Source: Acidobacteriota bacterium
Lineage (GTDB): Bacteria > Acidobacteriota > Blastocatellia > Pyrinomonadales > Pyrinomonadaceae
Length of the DNA: 38,017 nucleotides
Assembly: GCA_020846885.1 (NCBI GenBank)
Contig: JADLDC010000268.1
Location: 1-38,017, forward strand
Direction of reading: 5' to 3'
Notes under the pieces: model-generated
Seen by the model: only the letters and a program-made list of their open reading frames with translations
Told to the model about the DNA's origin: nothing
Databases searched by the model: none
Made by a program: the position numbers and the translations under genes
In this document: positions 1 to 8,886 of the stretch, piece after piece
Layout: each line of letters opens with the position of its first letter
Position numbering within the stretch: the stretch's first letter is position 1

Positions 1-341
1 AAAATGCAGCCTGCTCCCTCAAGCCAAAATGCACCGTGGACACTCGCGGCGGATGTGACAAGGTCGAACATGACCGCCGCCCGCGTCGGCGAAGCCGGGA
101 CAAAAGCCAGATGCCGGGGATGGTCAATGGCAACGCTGGCCTTTACAAGCACTTCGCGAAACAGCTTGAACGCAGTTTCGCCGCCGATCCCTTTTGCGGT
201 TACGGTTTCGCCGGCCAGCGCTTTCAATTCTTCTTCGCTGCGCGGGACACCAAGCGGCGGTTCGGCGTCGGTTATCCGTGCGATCGCAAACTTCATCACG
301 TCCAGCGTTAGCTCGACGACATCAATATCGACATTGTGCAT
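1..341 (-). CDS. PLP-dependent group II decarboxylase, N-terminal part (runs off left edge)
   Basis: Reading the minus strand from ATG at 341 gives an open frame to the window edge (about 113 residues) beginning MHNVDIDVVELTLDVMKFAI. It carries the sequence DHPRHLAFVPASPT followed by a segment ending WLEGAG, which I recognise as the N-terminal substrate-side region of pyridoxal-phosphate-dependent amino-acid decarboxylases (aromatic-L-amino-acid/glutamate decarboxylase family). The PLP lysine lies beyond the edge, so activity cannot be judged. The frame stays open upstream to a GTG at 371 that overlaps the stop codon of the YwiC-like gene; either start is possible and neither has a clear ribosome binding site. 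The near-overlap suggests co-transcription with the YwiC-like gene. Substrate is unknown. Confidence 0.75.
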   Translation of the reverse strand, partial: MHNVDIDVVELTLDVMKFAIARITDAEPPLGVPRSEEELKALAGETVTAKGIGGETAFKLFREVLVKASVAIDHPRHLAFVPASPTRAAVMFDLVTSAASVHGAFWLEGAGCI

Positions 342-363
342 TTTCAGATTGTCGGAAATTGGC

Positions 364-1170
364 TTAGACACCCAGATAATAGCCGATGATCATCGAAGCG
401 ACGGTTACCGCGCCGTAAACCACTTCCCAGATCCCGATCTTCATTGCTTTCATTTTCGACCGGTATGGCGAAAGTCCGAACCAGGAGCGGACTGCCAGAA
501 ACGCAAACACGCCGACCGTCAGGAATGATGCAAGGCCGACAAAGGCAAGGGCCGCGCAAACACCCAGCGCAATAAAATGCGAGATAACCGGCAGGAATAG
601 TGCGAAATTCTTGCCCTTCTCAAGCAAAAGCCGGTTCCGTACATATAGTATCGAAGGAACAGCGCGGCATACGAAGATCAACCACAAAGCGCCGGCGGCC
701 GATACCGAAAACCCGGCGGCGATGGCAAGCATAGCAGCCGAAGAGGAAACGGCAGCGGCTCCCGCCAATTCGGCGACAAGGCTCCGGCTTCGACGCGAAA
801 GATCAGCAAACACCTGCTGGGCCGCGATCGGGCCAGCGAGTGCCAGTGGATAAAGCGCGGCAGGGGCGATCCAGATCGTGGCGGCCATGCCGATCGCGGC
901 GGCGGCAAGAAAGGCCAATAGAAACCGAACAGATACGGCTGCAGCCGCAGGATTTCCGCGTGCAAGCCAATATACCTTTAGCGGCTGGCGGGAGAGAAAG
1001 GCAGCGACCACCATCAGCATGATCCACGGCGCGGCAAATGACCACGCGATCGCGCCGCCAACGATCAGCGGCTCAAGCAGAAAGCTCCACGATCCATGCT
1101 CGGTCGGCAGGACAATTCTCGAAATACTTATCTGCGGCCGTATCGGCCTTTCCAATACCCTTTCAGTCAT
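364..1170 (-). CDS. YwiC-like integral membrane protein
   Basis: A 268-residue hydrophobic protein with about eight predicted membrane segments. Near its N-terminus is the motif PTEHGSWSFLLEPL, typical of the YwiC-like family, whose function is not established. I chose ATG at 1170 rather than the longer frame starting at 1224. A sigma-54 promoter match lies at 1209-1223, inside the longer version, and a purine-rich stretch (GGGGGTAA) lies upstream of 1170. The stop codon touches a possible GTG start of the downstream decarboxylase, so the two are probably one transcript. No evident link to the EPS pathway. Confidence 0.8.
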   Translation of the reverse strand: MTERVLERPIRPQISISRIVLPTEHGSWSFLLEPLIVGGAIAWSFAAPWIMLMVVAAFLSRQPLKVYWLARGNPAAAAVSVRFLLAFLAAAAIGMAATIWIAPAALYPLALAGPIAAQQVFADLSRRSRSLVAELAGAAAVSSSAAMLAIAAGFSVSAAGALWLIFVCRAVPSILYVRNRLLLEKGKNFALFLPVISHFIALGVCAALAFVGLASFLTVGVFAFLAVRSWFGLSPYRSKMKAMKIGIWEVVYGAVTVASMIIGYYLGV

Positions 1171-1208
1171 TAAATTAGATCTTTTACCCCCGCCTGCGGT
1201 GACGGACC

Positions 1209-1223
1209 GCAAGTTGTATGCCA
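1209..1223 (-). promoter_or_regulatory. Sigma-54 (RpoN) promoter of the YwiC-like gene
   Basis: The minus strand reads TGGCATACAACTTGC. This matches the -24/-12 consensus TGGCACG-N4-TTGC with the invariant GG and GC exactly 10 bases apart. The GC lies 38 bases upstream of the ATG at 1170, giving a leader of about 25 bases. A sigma-54-dependent activator is encoded at the right edge of the window, but nothing shows that it acts here. Confidence 0.7.
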
Positions 1224-1360
1224 CCTGAGTGCAACCCTAATACCGTTGGAAATAATGGATCAAACCGATAAAACTTCGTAATTCGAGCATCGACGCGCGA
1301 ACAATCGCCGACGGAGCGCGTATATTCCCACCGTATAAAGAACAGACAACGGAATTTACA

Positions 1361-2917
1361 TCACTGGCCTTTTCTTCCGACTTGCGAAATATTCAGGTCA
1401 GCTCCCGGCCTCGCGCCGCCCGCTCCCGACTTAAGATATCGGCTGTCAGGGCGAAGCCCAAAGTCGCCATTCGCCGCATTGACAAAACCGACAGCCTCGG
1501 CCGAAGGCGGAAATACATTCGGTTCGCGGTAGCGTTCTTTCGTCCCGCCGATTATCACATTCCCGATTATCTTGCCGCCCGGAAAGAACCGATCGATCGC
1601 CGGCTGCCCGACACCCGTACCGTCGCCAAAGAATCCGTATTCATTCTCAAAAATGATGTTGCTGCGAAAGACGAACCCTTTCACCGGCTCACCATACGCC
1701 ACGGTGATGTTGTTCTTTTGCCGGACGGTATTATTCTCAATAACCATACCATCCCAATCGGTGACCTTCATAAAATGGCCGCCGCCGCCCCATTTCTGGC
1801 CGTCGATGTCGTCAAATATATTATTGCGGATCGTCAATCGGTGGCCGCCGGAACCTTCGTTACCAAGAATATTCAATCCGCCGCCGGTCCCGCGCACGAT
1901 GTTTCCGCTAAATTCTATGTCTTCAATGATCGTGGCATCGCCGTTGTCCGCGCGGGTCGTGAACAGGATCGCATTGCCATCCTGCCCCATTGCCCAGTTG
2001 TTCGTCATCAGGTTATTCGTGACCTTGATACGGCGGCCATTTTTGATCTCAAAGATATTCTTCACGACCCATTCCTTTCCCTTCCATTCAAGCGGTTTGT
2101 TGAGATGGTTCGAATCAACAATGCAGTCCGTCGGAACAAGCTTTAGCTCCGAACCGGCACCGCCAAAGAGAATGCTCTGAGCGGCACCTTCTATATAATT
2201 GTTGATTATCTCGATCGGCCCGTCCGTCGCCCACGCCGCGATGCCCTGGCTTTCGTCGCCTTTTCGTTTGATATCTGAGATGTAGCTGTTAACCACGCGA
2301 ATGTTTCTGCCGTTCGCCGCAATGCCGCGCCGCTGGCCTTCCGTCTCACTTCCGTGGATCCACACGCGGTCGAATTCGATATGGTGCGGCAGCATCTCGG
2401 CATTCTTTTCCTGTCCGCTCCCGATCTTGATGATGTCATAAAGCCCTTCGATGGTCGGCCCGAATTCGATACCGACAAATCGAAAATGATGCGCGCCGTT
2501 CTCCGCAAGGATGGCAGGCTCGCCTCTCACGTTAGATATGATCTTGGGAAGCCGATCCTTGTATTTGGCGGGATCTATCCGAACACCCGCTGCAGGCAGT
2601 TCGAGATCGGCGGCGGACGAACGGATCGTTATGAATTCGCTGCCCGGCTTTTTCGGCAATTTGAATGCTCCGCTATACGTCGCACCGGCCTCGAGAACAA
2701 TGGTGTCACCCGGTGCCGCCTTCTCCAACGCGGCCTGAAAGTCGCCTCCCTTTCGGACAGTAATTGTCTTGCCTGAGATCTCTAACGGAGTTCCGGAAAC
2801 ATGTCCCGAGCAGCTCGCGGTCATCGATCCGGAAAAGGCCAAACAGAGGATATTTGCTAAGAGCAGGATCAAGCGCATTAAATCGTTTTTCGGCGGGAAA
2901 CCTGGATCAGCGATCAT
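1361..2917 (-). CDS. Secreted right-handed beta-helix protein (pectate-lyase-like fold)
   Basis: This is a 518-residue exported protein. After an N-terminal hydrophobic stretch (MRLILLLANILCLAFSG, from residue 14) it enters a region typical of parallel beta-helix proteins. Repeating short strands carry Asn ladders such as NNYIEG, NNLMTNN, RNNIFDD and ENNTV, and the opening GDTIVLEAGATYSG resembles chondroitinase B/pectate-lyase-like helices. Such proteins bind, cut or epimerise polysaccharides; which one applies here is not visible. The first ATG (2917) overlaps the wecB stop codon as ATGA, which favours coupled translation, although ATG at 2878 gives a cleaner signal peptide. A Cys lies soon after the hydrophobic stretch, but the preceding residues are a poor lipobox. 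It is the last gene of the block. Confidence 0.75.
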   Translation of the reverse strand: MIADPGFPPKNDLMRLILLLANILCLAFSGSMTASCSGHVSGTPLEISGKTITVRKGGDFQAALEKAAPGDTIVLEAGATYSGAFKLPKKPGSEFITIRSSAADLELPAAGVRIDPAKYKDRLPKIISNVRGEPAILAENGAHHFRFVGIEFGPTIEGLYDIIKIGSGQEKNAEMLPHHIEFDRVWIHGSETEGQRRGIAANGRNIRVVNSYISDIKRKGDESQGIAAWATDGPIEIINNYIEGAAQSILFGGAGSELKLVPTDCIVDSNHLNKPLEWKGKEWVVKNIFEIKNGRRIKVTNNLMTNNWAMGQDGNAILFTTRADNGDATIIEDIEFSGNIVRGTGGGLNILGNEGSGGHRLTIRNNIFDDIDGQKWGGGGHFMKVTDWDGMVIENNTVRQKNNITVAYGEPVKGFVFRSNIIFENEYGFFGDGTGVGQPAIDRFFPGGKIIGNVIIGGTKERYREPNVFPPSAEAVGFVNAANGDFGLRPDSRYLKSGAGGARPGADLNISQVGRKGQ

Positions 2918-4041
2918 TCGACGCGGGCCGCGTTCGTATTCTCGACAGCGTCCGAATATATTCGACCTAAGACTTCAACGATGCGTTCGGCGGCATGTCC
3001 GTCCCAGAGTTCTGGAATTTCACCCTTCTTCCAGTTTCCCGCGGCAAGTTTCTTAAAGTATACCGATAATCTCCGCGGATCGGTACCTATGAGCTCATTC
3101 GTGCCGATCTCAACCGTTTCAGGCCGTTCTGTCGAATCACGCAGTGTCATGCACGGAATTCCAAGTACCGTCGCTTCCTCGGTGATGCCGCCTGAATCCG
3201 TAATAACGGCCGCCGCGTGCTTGAGCAGGTAGATGAATTGAAGATAGCCGAGCGGATCAATCGTGACGAGCCGTTCATCATTGAACCCCGTCAATTCGAG
3301 CGTTCTGCGTGTTCGCGGATGTACCGGAAAGATCACTTTGCGATCATTTGCGCCGCTAATAACCTCGGTCAGAAAGCTGACGAGTGTTTTTCGATCATCA
3401 ACGTTTGCCGGCCGATGCAGCGTTAGAAGAAAATACTCGCCTTCGCGAAGGCCGTTCAAGTCCCAACACACCGGCTGCTGTAATCGATCTAAATTTTGAT
3501 ACAGCGTATCGATCATTGTGTTGCCCACAAAATGGATACGCTCATCGCTGACGCCGGTCCTTTGCAAAAGCTGCCCTGCCTTGCGAGTGGTTGTAAAGAA
3601 GCGATCGCAAATGCTGTCAGTTACTATCCGGTTTATCTCTTCCGGCATCGTCATATCACCCGAACGAATGCCCGCTTCGACATGTGCCACGGAAACGCAG
3701 AGTTTCTTTGCCGTGATCGTGCAGGCCATTGTCGACGTCACGTCGCCAACAACTATCACAACATCCGGCCTGTTTGCCTCTAACTCGCGTTCAAAACTGA
3801 TCATTACTGCGGCCGTTTGCTCCGCCTGTGTGCCGCCGCCGCATTCGAGATTGATGTTCGGCTCTGGGATCCCAAGCTGCGCAAAAAACTCGCCGCTCAT
3901 CTTTTGATCAAAGTGCTGGCCGGTGTGAACAAGCCGATAGTCCATCGAGATACCGCCAATGCGGGCCTTATTTATCGCCTTGATAATAGGCGATATCTTC
4001 ATAAAATTAGGACGCGCTCCCGCGACTATTGTGATCAGCAT
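2914..4041 (-). CDS. wecB: UDP-N-acetylglucosamine 2-epimerase, non-hydrolysing
   Basis: The enzyme interconverts UDP-GlcNAc and UDP-ManNAc in the cytoplasm, supplying ManNAc (or, after oxidation, ManNAcA) for surface polysaccharides. The 375-residue length is normal for the family. Diagnostic segments are present: GARPNFMKISPIIKA at the N-terminus, HVEAGIRS followed by PEEINR, the LHRPANVDD segment, and the C-terminal UDP-binding DSGGITEEATVLGIPC. No UDP-ManNAc dehydrogenase (WecC) is encoded in this window, so the product may be used as ManNAc or oxidised elsewhere. A gap of about 190 bases containing a hairpin repeat separates it from the methyltransferase gene upstream. Its stop overlaps the next start (ATGA). 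Confidence 0.95.
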   Translation of the reverse strand: MLITIVAGARPNFMKISPIIKAINKARIGGISMDYRLVHTGQHFDQKMSGEFFAQLGIPEPNINLECGGGTQAEQTAAVMISFERELEANRPDVVIVVGDVTSTMACTITAKKLCVSVAHVEAGIRSGDMTMPEEINRIVTDSICDRFFTTTRKAGQLLQRTGVSDERIHFVGNTMIDTLYQNLDRLQQPVCWDLNGLREGEYFLLTLHRPANVDDRKTLVSFLTEVISGANDRKVIFPVHPRTRRTLELTGFNDERLVTIDPLGYLQFIYLLKHAAAVITDSGGITEEATVLGIPCMTLRDSTERPETVEIGTNELIGTDPRRLSVYFKKLAAGNWKKGEIPELWDGHAAERIVEVLGRIYSDAVENTNAARVE

Positions 4042-4105
4042 TTCGTTTTCAGATCTAAAAGCCCGCAGTTGGCCTCAGTCTTTTCGTGAATTTTCGCCTC
4101 TTAGA

Positions 4106-4156
4106 TTCGCGCGTTTCGTGGTACCGAACGTCGCCCATTTCCACGAAACCCACGAA
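4106..4156. repeat. Imperfect inverted repeat (intergenic hairpin element)
   Basis: Arms at 4106-4121 (TTCGCGCGTTTCGTGG) and 4141-4156 (CCACGAAACCCACGAA) pair at 14 of 16 positions around a 19-base loop. Further copies of the short word TTTCGTG or its complement lie just outside, at about 4082-4088 and 4171-4177. This looks like a REP-type intergenic element rather than an intrinsic terminator, since no T-run follows either arm. It sits between the methyltransferase gene and wecB. Confidence 0.75.
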
Positions 4157-4229
4157 ATGAAGACACGAAAGTCACTAACAATAATCTGCCCGCCAAAAAT
4201 GTCGCATACGGCTAAATGGGCCGCGGTCC

Positions 4230-5123
4230 TCACGTCTTGATCCGCCGAAAAACCATTTCGTTGCATCCTAGCCCGACGTTATCGCATTTCATCGCCGTTA
4301 CCGTGAATCCACGTCCTTTGAAAAACTCGAATAACGCCGATGGCCCTGCAACTTCATACGGAAAGCCGCCGACCCAGTCAATAATATCGTGCCAGCGATT
4401 CATTCCGCGGGCGTTTCGGTAATTTTTCCAGTGCGAGAAATATCCTTGCGGTTTTCCGCGAAGAGCAAAACTCAGGAACCGCTTTGATTCGTCAGGGATC
4501 GAAACCAGCGCCGCAAACGGAGATCTCAGAACGCGCGGGAGTTTACAATAGGTTGATTTTATCCACCGCCATCGTTCCGCCTGTGAGCCGGTATCATTGT
4601 AAATCGCAATAAAAAGCGTCCCACCTTCAGTCACCGGAATTGCCGCATGTTCAAGGGCCTTCCACATTTCGCCGGTATGATGGAGCACACCCCACGAGTA
4701 AACAATATCGAACGCACCCAAACCTGATACATAATTATTGTCAAGAACAGAGCCTTGTTCGACAGTCCAATCGGGATCATCCGCAAAATAACGCCGTTTC
4801 AACTCGCGTGTACAAACGACCGAGTTCGTATCGAAATCAAACGAGAAGACCCGTGCGCCCAACCTGCGGGCCGCAAGCGAGAACAATCCGCTGCCCGAAC
4901 CAATATCAAGAAAAGTACGCCCCGCCAGATCGTTCACCTCGAGCATTTCGGCCAAGGACCGTTCTGCACGAATTATGCGGTCTTCGTCCAGTACCTTTAG
5001 AAATGCCGCCCAATTCCTGCCGAACTCGAACCGTTCGCCAAGCGCTACTTCGCGTGCATGTTCGAAGGCAACCTCATTTGAGCCGGTATTTGCTGACACA
5101 GTGAGCATTCGTTCAAATCTCAA
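4230..5123 (-). CDS. Class I SAM-dependent methyltransferase
   Basis: About 297 residues with a Rossmann-type SAM-binding domain. Motif I is FLDIGSGSG (residues 71-79), followed by an acidic strand end (FSFDFD) and the post-I/II segment FDIVYSWGVLHHTG. It probably methylates a sugar or a lipid-linked intermediate of the EPS, given its position inside the cluster; the acceptor cannot be read from the sequence. The frame opens with TTG at 5123, whose bases overlap the TGA of the upstream DUF218 gene (TTGA). ATG at 5108 is an alternative start giving a protein five residues shorter. Confidence 0.85.
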   Translation of the reverse strand: MRFERMLTVSANTGSNEVAFEHAREVALGERFEFGRNWAAFLKVLDEDRIIRAERSLAEMLEVNDLAGRTFLDIGSGSGLFSLAARRLGARVFSFDFDTNSVVCTRELKRRYFADDPDWTVEQGSVLDNNYVSGLGAFDIVYSWGVLHHTGEMWKALEHAAIPVTEGGTLFIAIYNDTGSQAERWRWIKSTYCKLPRVLRSPFAALVSIPDESKRFLSFALRGKPQGYFSHWKNYRNARGMNRWHDIIDWVGGFPYEVAGPSALFEFFKGRGFTVTAMKCDNVGLGCNEMVFRRIKT

Positions 5124-5764
5124 TTAAACAACCAATAGTAGCCAAACTTCACGTATTCCGCACCGACTGTCCGCCAGCCGCGCCGCGTCATCCACCAGGT
5201 GTACCGGCCAGGATACCGCGGCCCCGACGGCGAACGGATGATCCCGATCGCGATGTTCGCGCTGTTCTTGGCGGCGACCCGATCAAAGGTCCATAGCGCC
5301 CGCCGCGAATGATAGTCTGACGTAACGATCAGGATGCTCCGATATCCGCGCGTCGCAGCCGCCCGAATTGCCAGTTCCGCCTCGTCATCGGTTCCATGTA
5401 CCTTCCCCGGGAGCCGTTCTATAGCATCGGCCGGTACGTCCTGGGCGCGCAGGGCCGCTTCCATCCGCTCAACAAAGAACGGATTGCCCTTTTCGCGATC
5501 GTCCCAGCCGCCGCGTTCACCGTCATCGGTGATCAATATCCGCGGGGCGAGGCCATCGCGGAACGCCTGTGCTCCACCTTGTGCCCGTTGAGCGTAGTCT
5601 GCGGCTCCGCTCAAGATAACGATCGCATCGGCCCGCGCGATCGGCCTCTCCACTACAAGCACGTCCGCCAAAAAAGGCGCCAACGCGATCCACAAGGCGG
5701 CCAACACGGCAAAACCCAAGGCGATCAACAGCCGTCTATTCTTTCTCGGTTTCGGTGCGTTCAA
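5120..5764 (-). CDS. DUF218 (YdcF/ElyC-like) membrane-anchored protein
   Basis: A 214-residue protein with one N-terminal membrane segment (LLIALGFAVLAALWIALAPF) followed by the DUF218 domain. The motif ADAIVILSGAADYAQRA marks the start of the fold, a DDEAELAIRAA segment follows, and VTSDYHSRRALWTF is the typical second motif. ElyC of this family affects envelope polymer assembly linked to undecaprenyl phosphate, which suits an EPS locus, but the biochemical role is not known. The only sensible start is TTG at 5764, preceded by a good Shine-Dalgarno sequence (AAGGGG). It overlaps the glycosyltransferase gene upstream by 29 bases. Confidence 0.85.
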   Translation of the reverse strand: MNAPKPRKNRRLLIALGFAVLAALWIALAPFLADVLVVERPIARADAIVILSGAADYAQRAQGGAQAFRDGLAPRILITDDGERGGWDDREKGNPFFVERMEAALRAQDVPADAIERLPGKVHGTDDEAELAIRAAATRGYRSILIVTSDYHSRRALWTFDRVAAKNSANIAIGIIRSPSGPRYPGRYTWWMTRRGWRTVGAEYVKFGYYWLFN

Positions 5765-6938
5765 TCAATCCCCTTAACTCTTCGATCTTTGCCTCCCAGC
5801 TTTCATGTCGGACCGACTCGGATATCTCAGCCCGCGAACGTCCAGACAGAAGCGCTGTTTCGATCTTCCCAAGAAAGTCCCCATGGTCGGCCGCCGCCAG
5901 GCAGTTTTCCAGAATGCGTACCTCCGGAATGTCGGTCGAGACAACCATCAAACCAGCGGCCAGATATTCACGGACCTTCAACGGGTTAGCGGCGAGCGTC
6001 AGTTCATTGATCACGAATGGATTGATCGCCACATCAAACCCCTTGCAGTATGCGGGCAGATCGGCGTACGGCTTGCGGCCAAGCAGATGGATGTTTTCTG
6101 CGCCGTTAAGGACTTTGATCTTTTCTTCTGCGTCAACTGCGATCTTGCCGATCAAAACAACGGAACCGCTCGTATATCTCTCCGCCGTTTTTCGGATCAA
6201 GTCATAATCGACCCAATCAGCAAGCAAGCCATGAAAGCCAATGATCGGCCGGGGCAGATCGGCGATCTCAGCCGGGATCTTAGTGTCTGGTTCGATGGCA
6301 CCGCGAAAATGTTTCCAATCAGTCCCGTGGCGAATAAGATGCATGTTCACGTTCAACGCCTTCTTTGACTCAAGAAGTTTTTCCGCGGAAACGACCACTA
6401 GATCAGCGGTTCGGAACAAGCTGTCTTCGATCTCCTTCAGCCCGCTCGAAACACCTGTGAACGCCGTGTATTCGTCAACGCAATAATAGACAGTCGTATT
6501 CTCGCCAAGTTTGCCCGCGAGAAGGCCGGCCGCGGGATTGAATACCATATTGATCGGACGCCTAAACCCCAGACGACGCATTGCTCGAAGGACATGCGAA
6601 CGCAGAAACCGCTGATTAAAACCGCGAATCGCTGCGTTGCCATACGCTGGAATTGCCAAAGGATTAAGAACAAAAATGTTCGGCTCAACCTCTTTTACCG
6701 GCTCAGCAAACGCAGCCAATTTGCGAAAGATGCGAGCCATATCCTTTTTCGCGGCCGTCGGCATGCGGTTTGCGATAGCATTTACCCATAGAATTCGATT
6801 TTCACGCGCGAGAATGCGTATTAAATGTGTTTTTGATAGCGGATCTCCATTCCAGTCGTGACTAAAGCAAAGGATATCGCGGCCGCGAAGTACGCCCGTC
6901 TCCTTATTCACATTTGGTTCTGCAGCAGCAACTAACAT
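5736..6938 (-). CDS. Glycosyltransferase, group 1 (GT-B fold)
   Basis: About 400 residues from ATG at 6938. The N-terminal half begins with a strand (RGRDILCFSHDWNGDPLSKT) typical of GT-B enzymes that act on lipid-linked oligosaccharides. The C-terminal half has the nucleotide-sugar region IIGFHGLLADWVDYDL and NPLKVREYLAAGLMVVSTDI, with the conserved Glu at the E-x7-type position. Donor and acceptor are unknown. The open frame extends to 7004, but that would overlap the amidotransferase gene by over 60 bases. ATG at 6938 lies four bases after that gene's stop and matches the packing of the operon. Confidence 0.85.
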   Translation of the reverse strand: MLVAAAEPNVNKETGVLRGRDILCFSHDWNGDPLSKTHLIRILARENRILWVNAIANRMPTAAKKDMARIFRKLAAFAEPVKEVEPNIFVLNPLAIPAYGNAAIRGFNQRFLRSHVLRAMRRLGFRRPINMVFNPAAGLLAGKLGENTTVYYCVDEYTAFTGVSSGLKEIEDSLFRTADLVVVSAEKLLESKKALNVNMHLIRHGTDWKHFRGAIEPDTKIPAEIADLPRPIIGFHGLLADWVDYDLIRKTAERYTSGSVVLIGKIAVDAEEKIKVLNGAENIHLLGRKPYADLPAYCKGFDVAINPFVINELTLAANPLKVREYLAAGLMVVSTDIPEVRILENCLAAADHGDFLGKIETALLSGRSRAEISESVRHESWEAKIEELRGLIERTETEKE

Positions 6939-6942
6939 TGGA

Positions 6943-8883
6943 TCAATATCTAACCGTTGCCTCCCCGGTACGCAAACTCGTTCGCTCCGGCGCTTCGCCG
7001 TCAATGAAAATTCGATGCCAGATCTCGAGATTCATTAACCGAAACAACCTGGCAGTATGATCCTCGCCCGCATCATGCGCGGCCACTAGATGCTTTAATG
7101 CTTTTGCATTGAAGATGCCGCGTCTGAGGCTTCGTTCGCTAAGGATATATTCATCGACCATGTGTCTAAACGGCCCGCGAAGCCAAGCACCGAGCGGCAC
7201 CGGAAAGCCCATCTTCGGCCGGTCGAGTATCTCGGGCGGTAGAATCCCGTGCATCGCTTTTCTCAGGATCCACTTTGTATCATGCCCGCGAAGCTTCATC
7301 TTTTCCGGAAGCCGGGCCGCAAATTCGACAAGTTTGTGGTCGAGAAACGGTACGCGGCTTTCGATCGAAGCGGCCATCGACATCTGGTCCTGTTTCATCA
7401 ATAGCTCGTGCAGATACGATCGGATGTCAACATACAGAAGCCGGTCAAGCAGGCTTTCCGCACCGGCCTGATCAAGCCAATGGTGAAGATTTGCGTACGG
7501 AGAGCTGGAGCCGATCCTTTCGGCCGTTTCGCGTGTAAATAACCCACGCTGCTGCCGTTTGCCAAAGATGGCAAAGTTATCGAAGAACAGATCTTCTACG
7601 TCCGCGTCTCTCGCCAAAAATGTACGCGCCAGTTTCCGGTTAAGGACGCCGGGCAAGGCCGCAACCCCCGAACGTACCGCGCCGCGAACAAATTCAGGGG
7701 TTAATGCTTCGTACTTTTCACCGTAGCCAAGCAGTGTCAAGGCTTTTCGATAGCGTGCATAACCGGCCAGCGTCTCATCGCTCCCCTCGCCAGTAAGGAC
7801 GACTTTCACGTGCTCTTGTGCAAGTTTGGAAACAAAGTACAACGGCACTGATGCTTCAAACCCGAGCGGCTCATCCTCGTGCCAGACCAATTGCGGAAGC
7901 GCGTCAAAGAACTGATCCGGCGTGATCGTTATTTCGTGATGATCAGTATTGAACCTTCTGGCCACCTGGCGAGCGAAGCTGAATTCGTTCGCCTCCTGCT
8001 CCGCAAACCCGACGGAAAAGGTCTTGATCGGATCATCGACAAGCTCCGACATTACGGCGGCGATCGCCGATGAATCGATGCCGCCGGAGAGGAACATGCC
8101 CAGCGGAACATCCGACATCAACCGAAGCCGGACGGATTCGCGAAACATCTCGTACCATTCGCCAACTGCCGCATCTTCATCCGGAAAATCATGCTTAGGG
8201 TGAAACTCAAGGTCCCAGAACTTCTCTATCGTTATCCGGCCGTCGCGCCATTTCAACCAGTGTCCCGGAAGCAGCCGGCGTACATCTTTGAAAAGAGTCT
8301 CGTCATAGCTCGTGCCGTGATTGGCCAGCTGTTCGGGCAGTACGGAATAGTTCAATTCGGGCCTGACTGCTCCGGCCTCGATCAAAGCCTTTATCTCGCT
8401 CGCAAAGAAAAAGCTGCCTGACTGATCGCGAACGTAATAAAGCGGCTTAACGCCAAGCCGGTCACGCGCAACAAAAAGCTCCTGCTTGTTTTCGTCCCAG
8501 ATCGCAAAAGCAAACATTCCGCGCAGCTTATGAACACATTCAGCTCCGAATTCTTGATAGAGATAGAGTATCGTTTCAGTGTCCGATGTCGAGTGGTACC
8601 TATAACCGCGGCTAAGAAGGTCGGAGCGGTGGTCCGCGTGGTTATAAACTTCACCGTTGTAAACGATCACGAGCGACCGGTCGTCGTTGAACATCGGCTG
8701 ACCGCCCGACCGCAGATCAACTATTGACAGCCGTCTATGCCCGAGGCCAACCCGCCCATCAGCGAATACGCCGGACGCATCAGGGCCGCGATGTGAAAGT
8801 GAATCGCGCATTGCGATCAGCCGTTCAACATCCACCGCGCGGCCGCTTCCTTTTGTATGGACAATTCCGTTAATTCCGCACAT
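6943..8883 (-). CDS. asnB: Asparagine synthase-like amidotransferase 1 (glutamine-hydrolysing)
   Basis: A 646-residue two-domain enzyme. The N-terminal glutaminase domain starts MCGINGIV, so Cys2 is available as nucleophile, and carries RRLSIVD and YNGEVYN. The synthetase domain has the PP-loop SGGIDSS at 266-272, LTGEGSDETLAGY, and RPKMGFPVP with the conserved Lys. In exosortase/EPS loci such proteins are annotated as amidotransferases and are thought to amidate uronic acids or other carboxyls of the polymer rather than make asparagine; that is inference here. It is one of three paralogues in the window. It starts three bases after the heparinase stop codon, so it is clearly in the same operon. 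Confidence 0.92.
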   Translation of the reverse strand: MCGINGIVHTKGSGRAVDVERLIAMRDSLSHRGPDASGVFADGRVGLGHRRLSIVDLRSGGQPMFNDDRSLVIVYNGEVYNHADHRSDLLSRGYRYHSTSDTETILYLYQEFGAECVHKLRGMFAFAIWDENKQELFVARDRLGVKPLYYVRDQSGSFFFASEIKALIEAGAVRPELNYSVLPEQLANHGTSYDETLFKDVRRLLPGHWLKWRDGRITIEKFWDLEFHPKHDFPDEDAAVGEWYEMFRESVRLRLMSDVPLGMFLSGGIDSSAIAAVMSELVDDPIKTFSVGFAEQEANEFSFARQVARRFNTDHHEITITPDQFFDALPQLVWHEDEPLGFEASVPLYFVSKLAQEHVKVVLTGEGSDETLAGYARYRKALTLLGYGEKYEALTPEFVRGAVRSGVAALPGVLNRKLARTFLARDADVEDLFFDNFAIFGKRQQRGLFTRETAERIGSSSPYANLHHWLDQAGAESLLDRLLYVDIRSYLHELLMKQDQMSMAASIESRVPFLDHKLVEFAARLPEKMKLRGHDTKWILRKAMHGILPPEILDRPKMGFPVPLGAWLRGPFRHMVDEYILSERSLRRGIFNAKALKHLVAAHDAGEDHTARLFRLMNLEIWHRIFIDGEAPERTSLRTGEATVRY

Positions 8884-8886
8884 CGA

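Noticed and set aside
4-528. Plus-strand ORF of 174 codons at the left edge
   Set aside because: It lies antisense to the decarboxylase and YwiC-like genes, whose products are recognisable; composition is that of a shadow frame.
1382-2146. Plus-strand ORF of 254 codons
   Set aside because: It is antisense to the beta-helix protein, which has clear repeats and an exported N-terminus; no family features on the plus strand.
4061-4075. Possible sigma-54 site before wecB (AGGCCAACTGCGGGC on the minus strand)
   Set aside because: Spacing is right, but the -12 element is GGGC instead of TTGC and the start codon would be only about 20 bases from the -12 GC.
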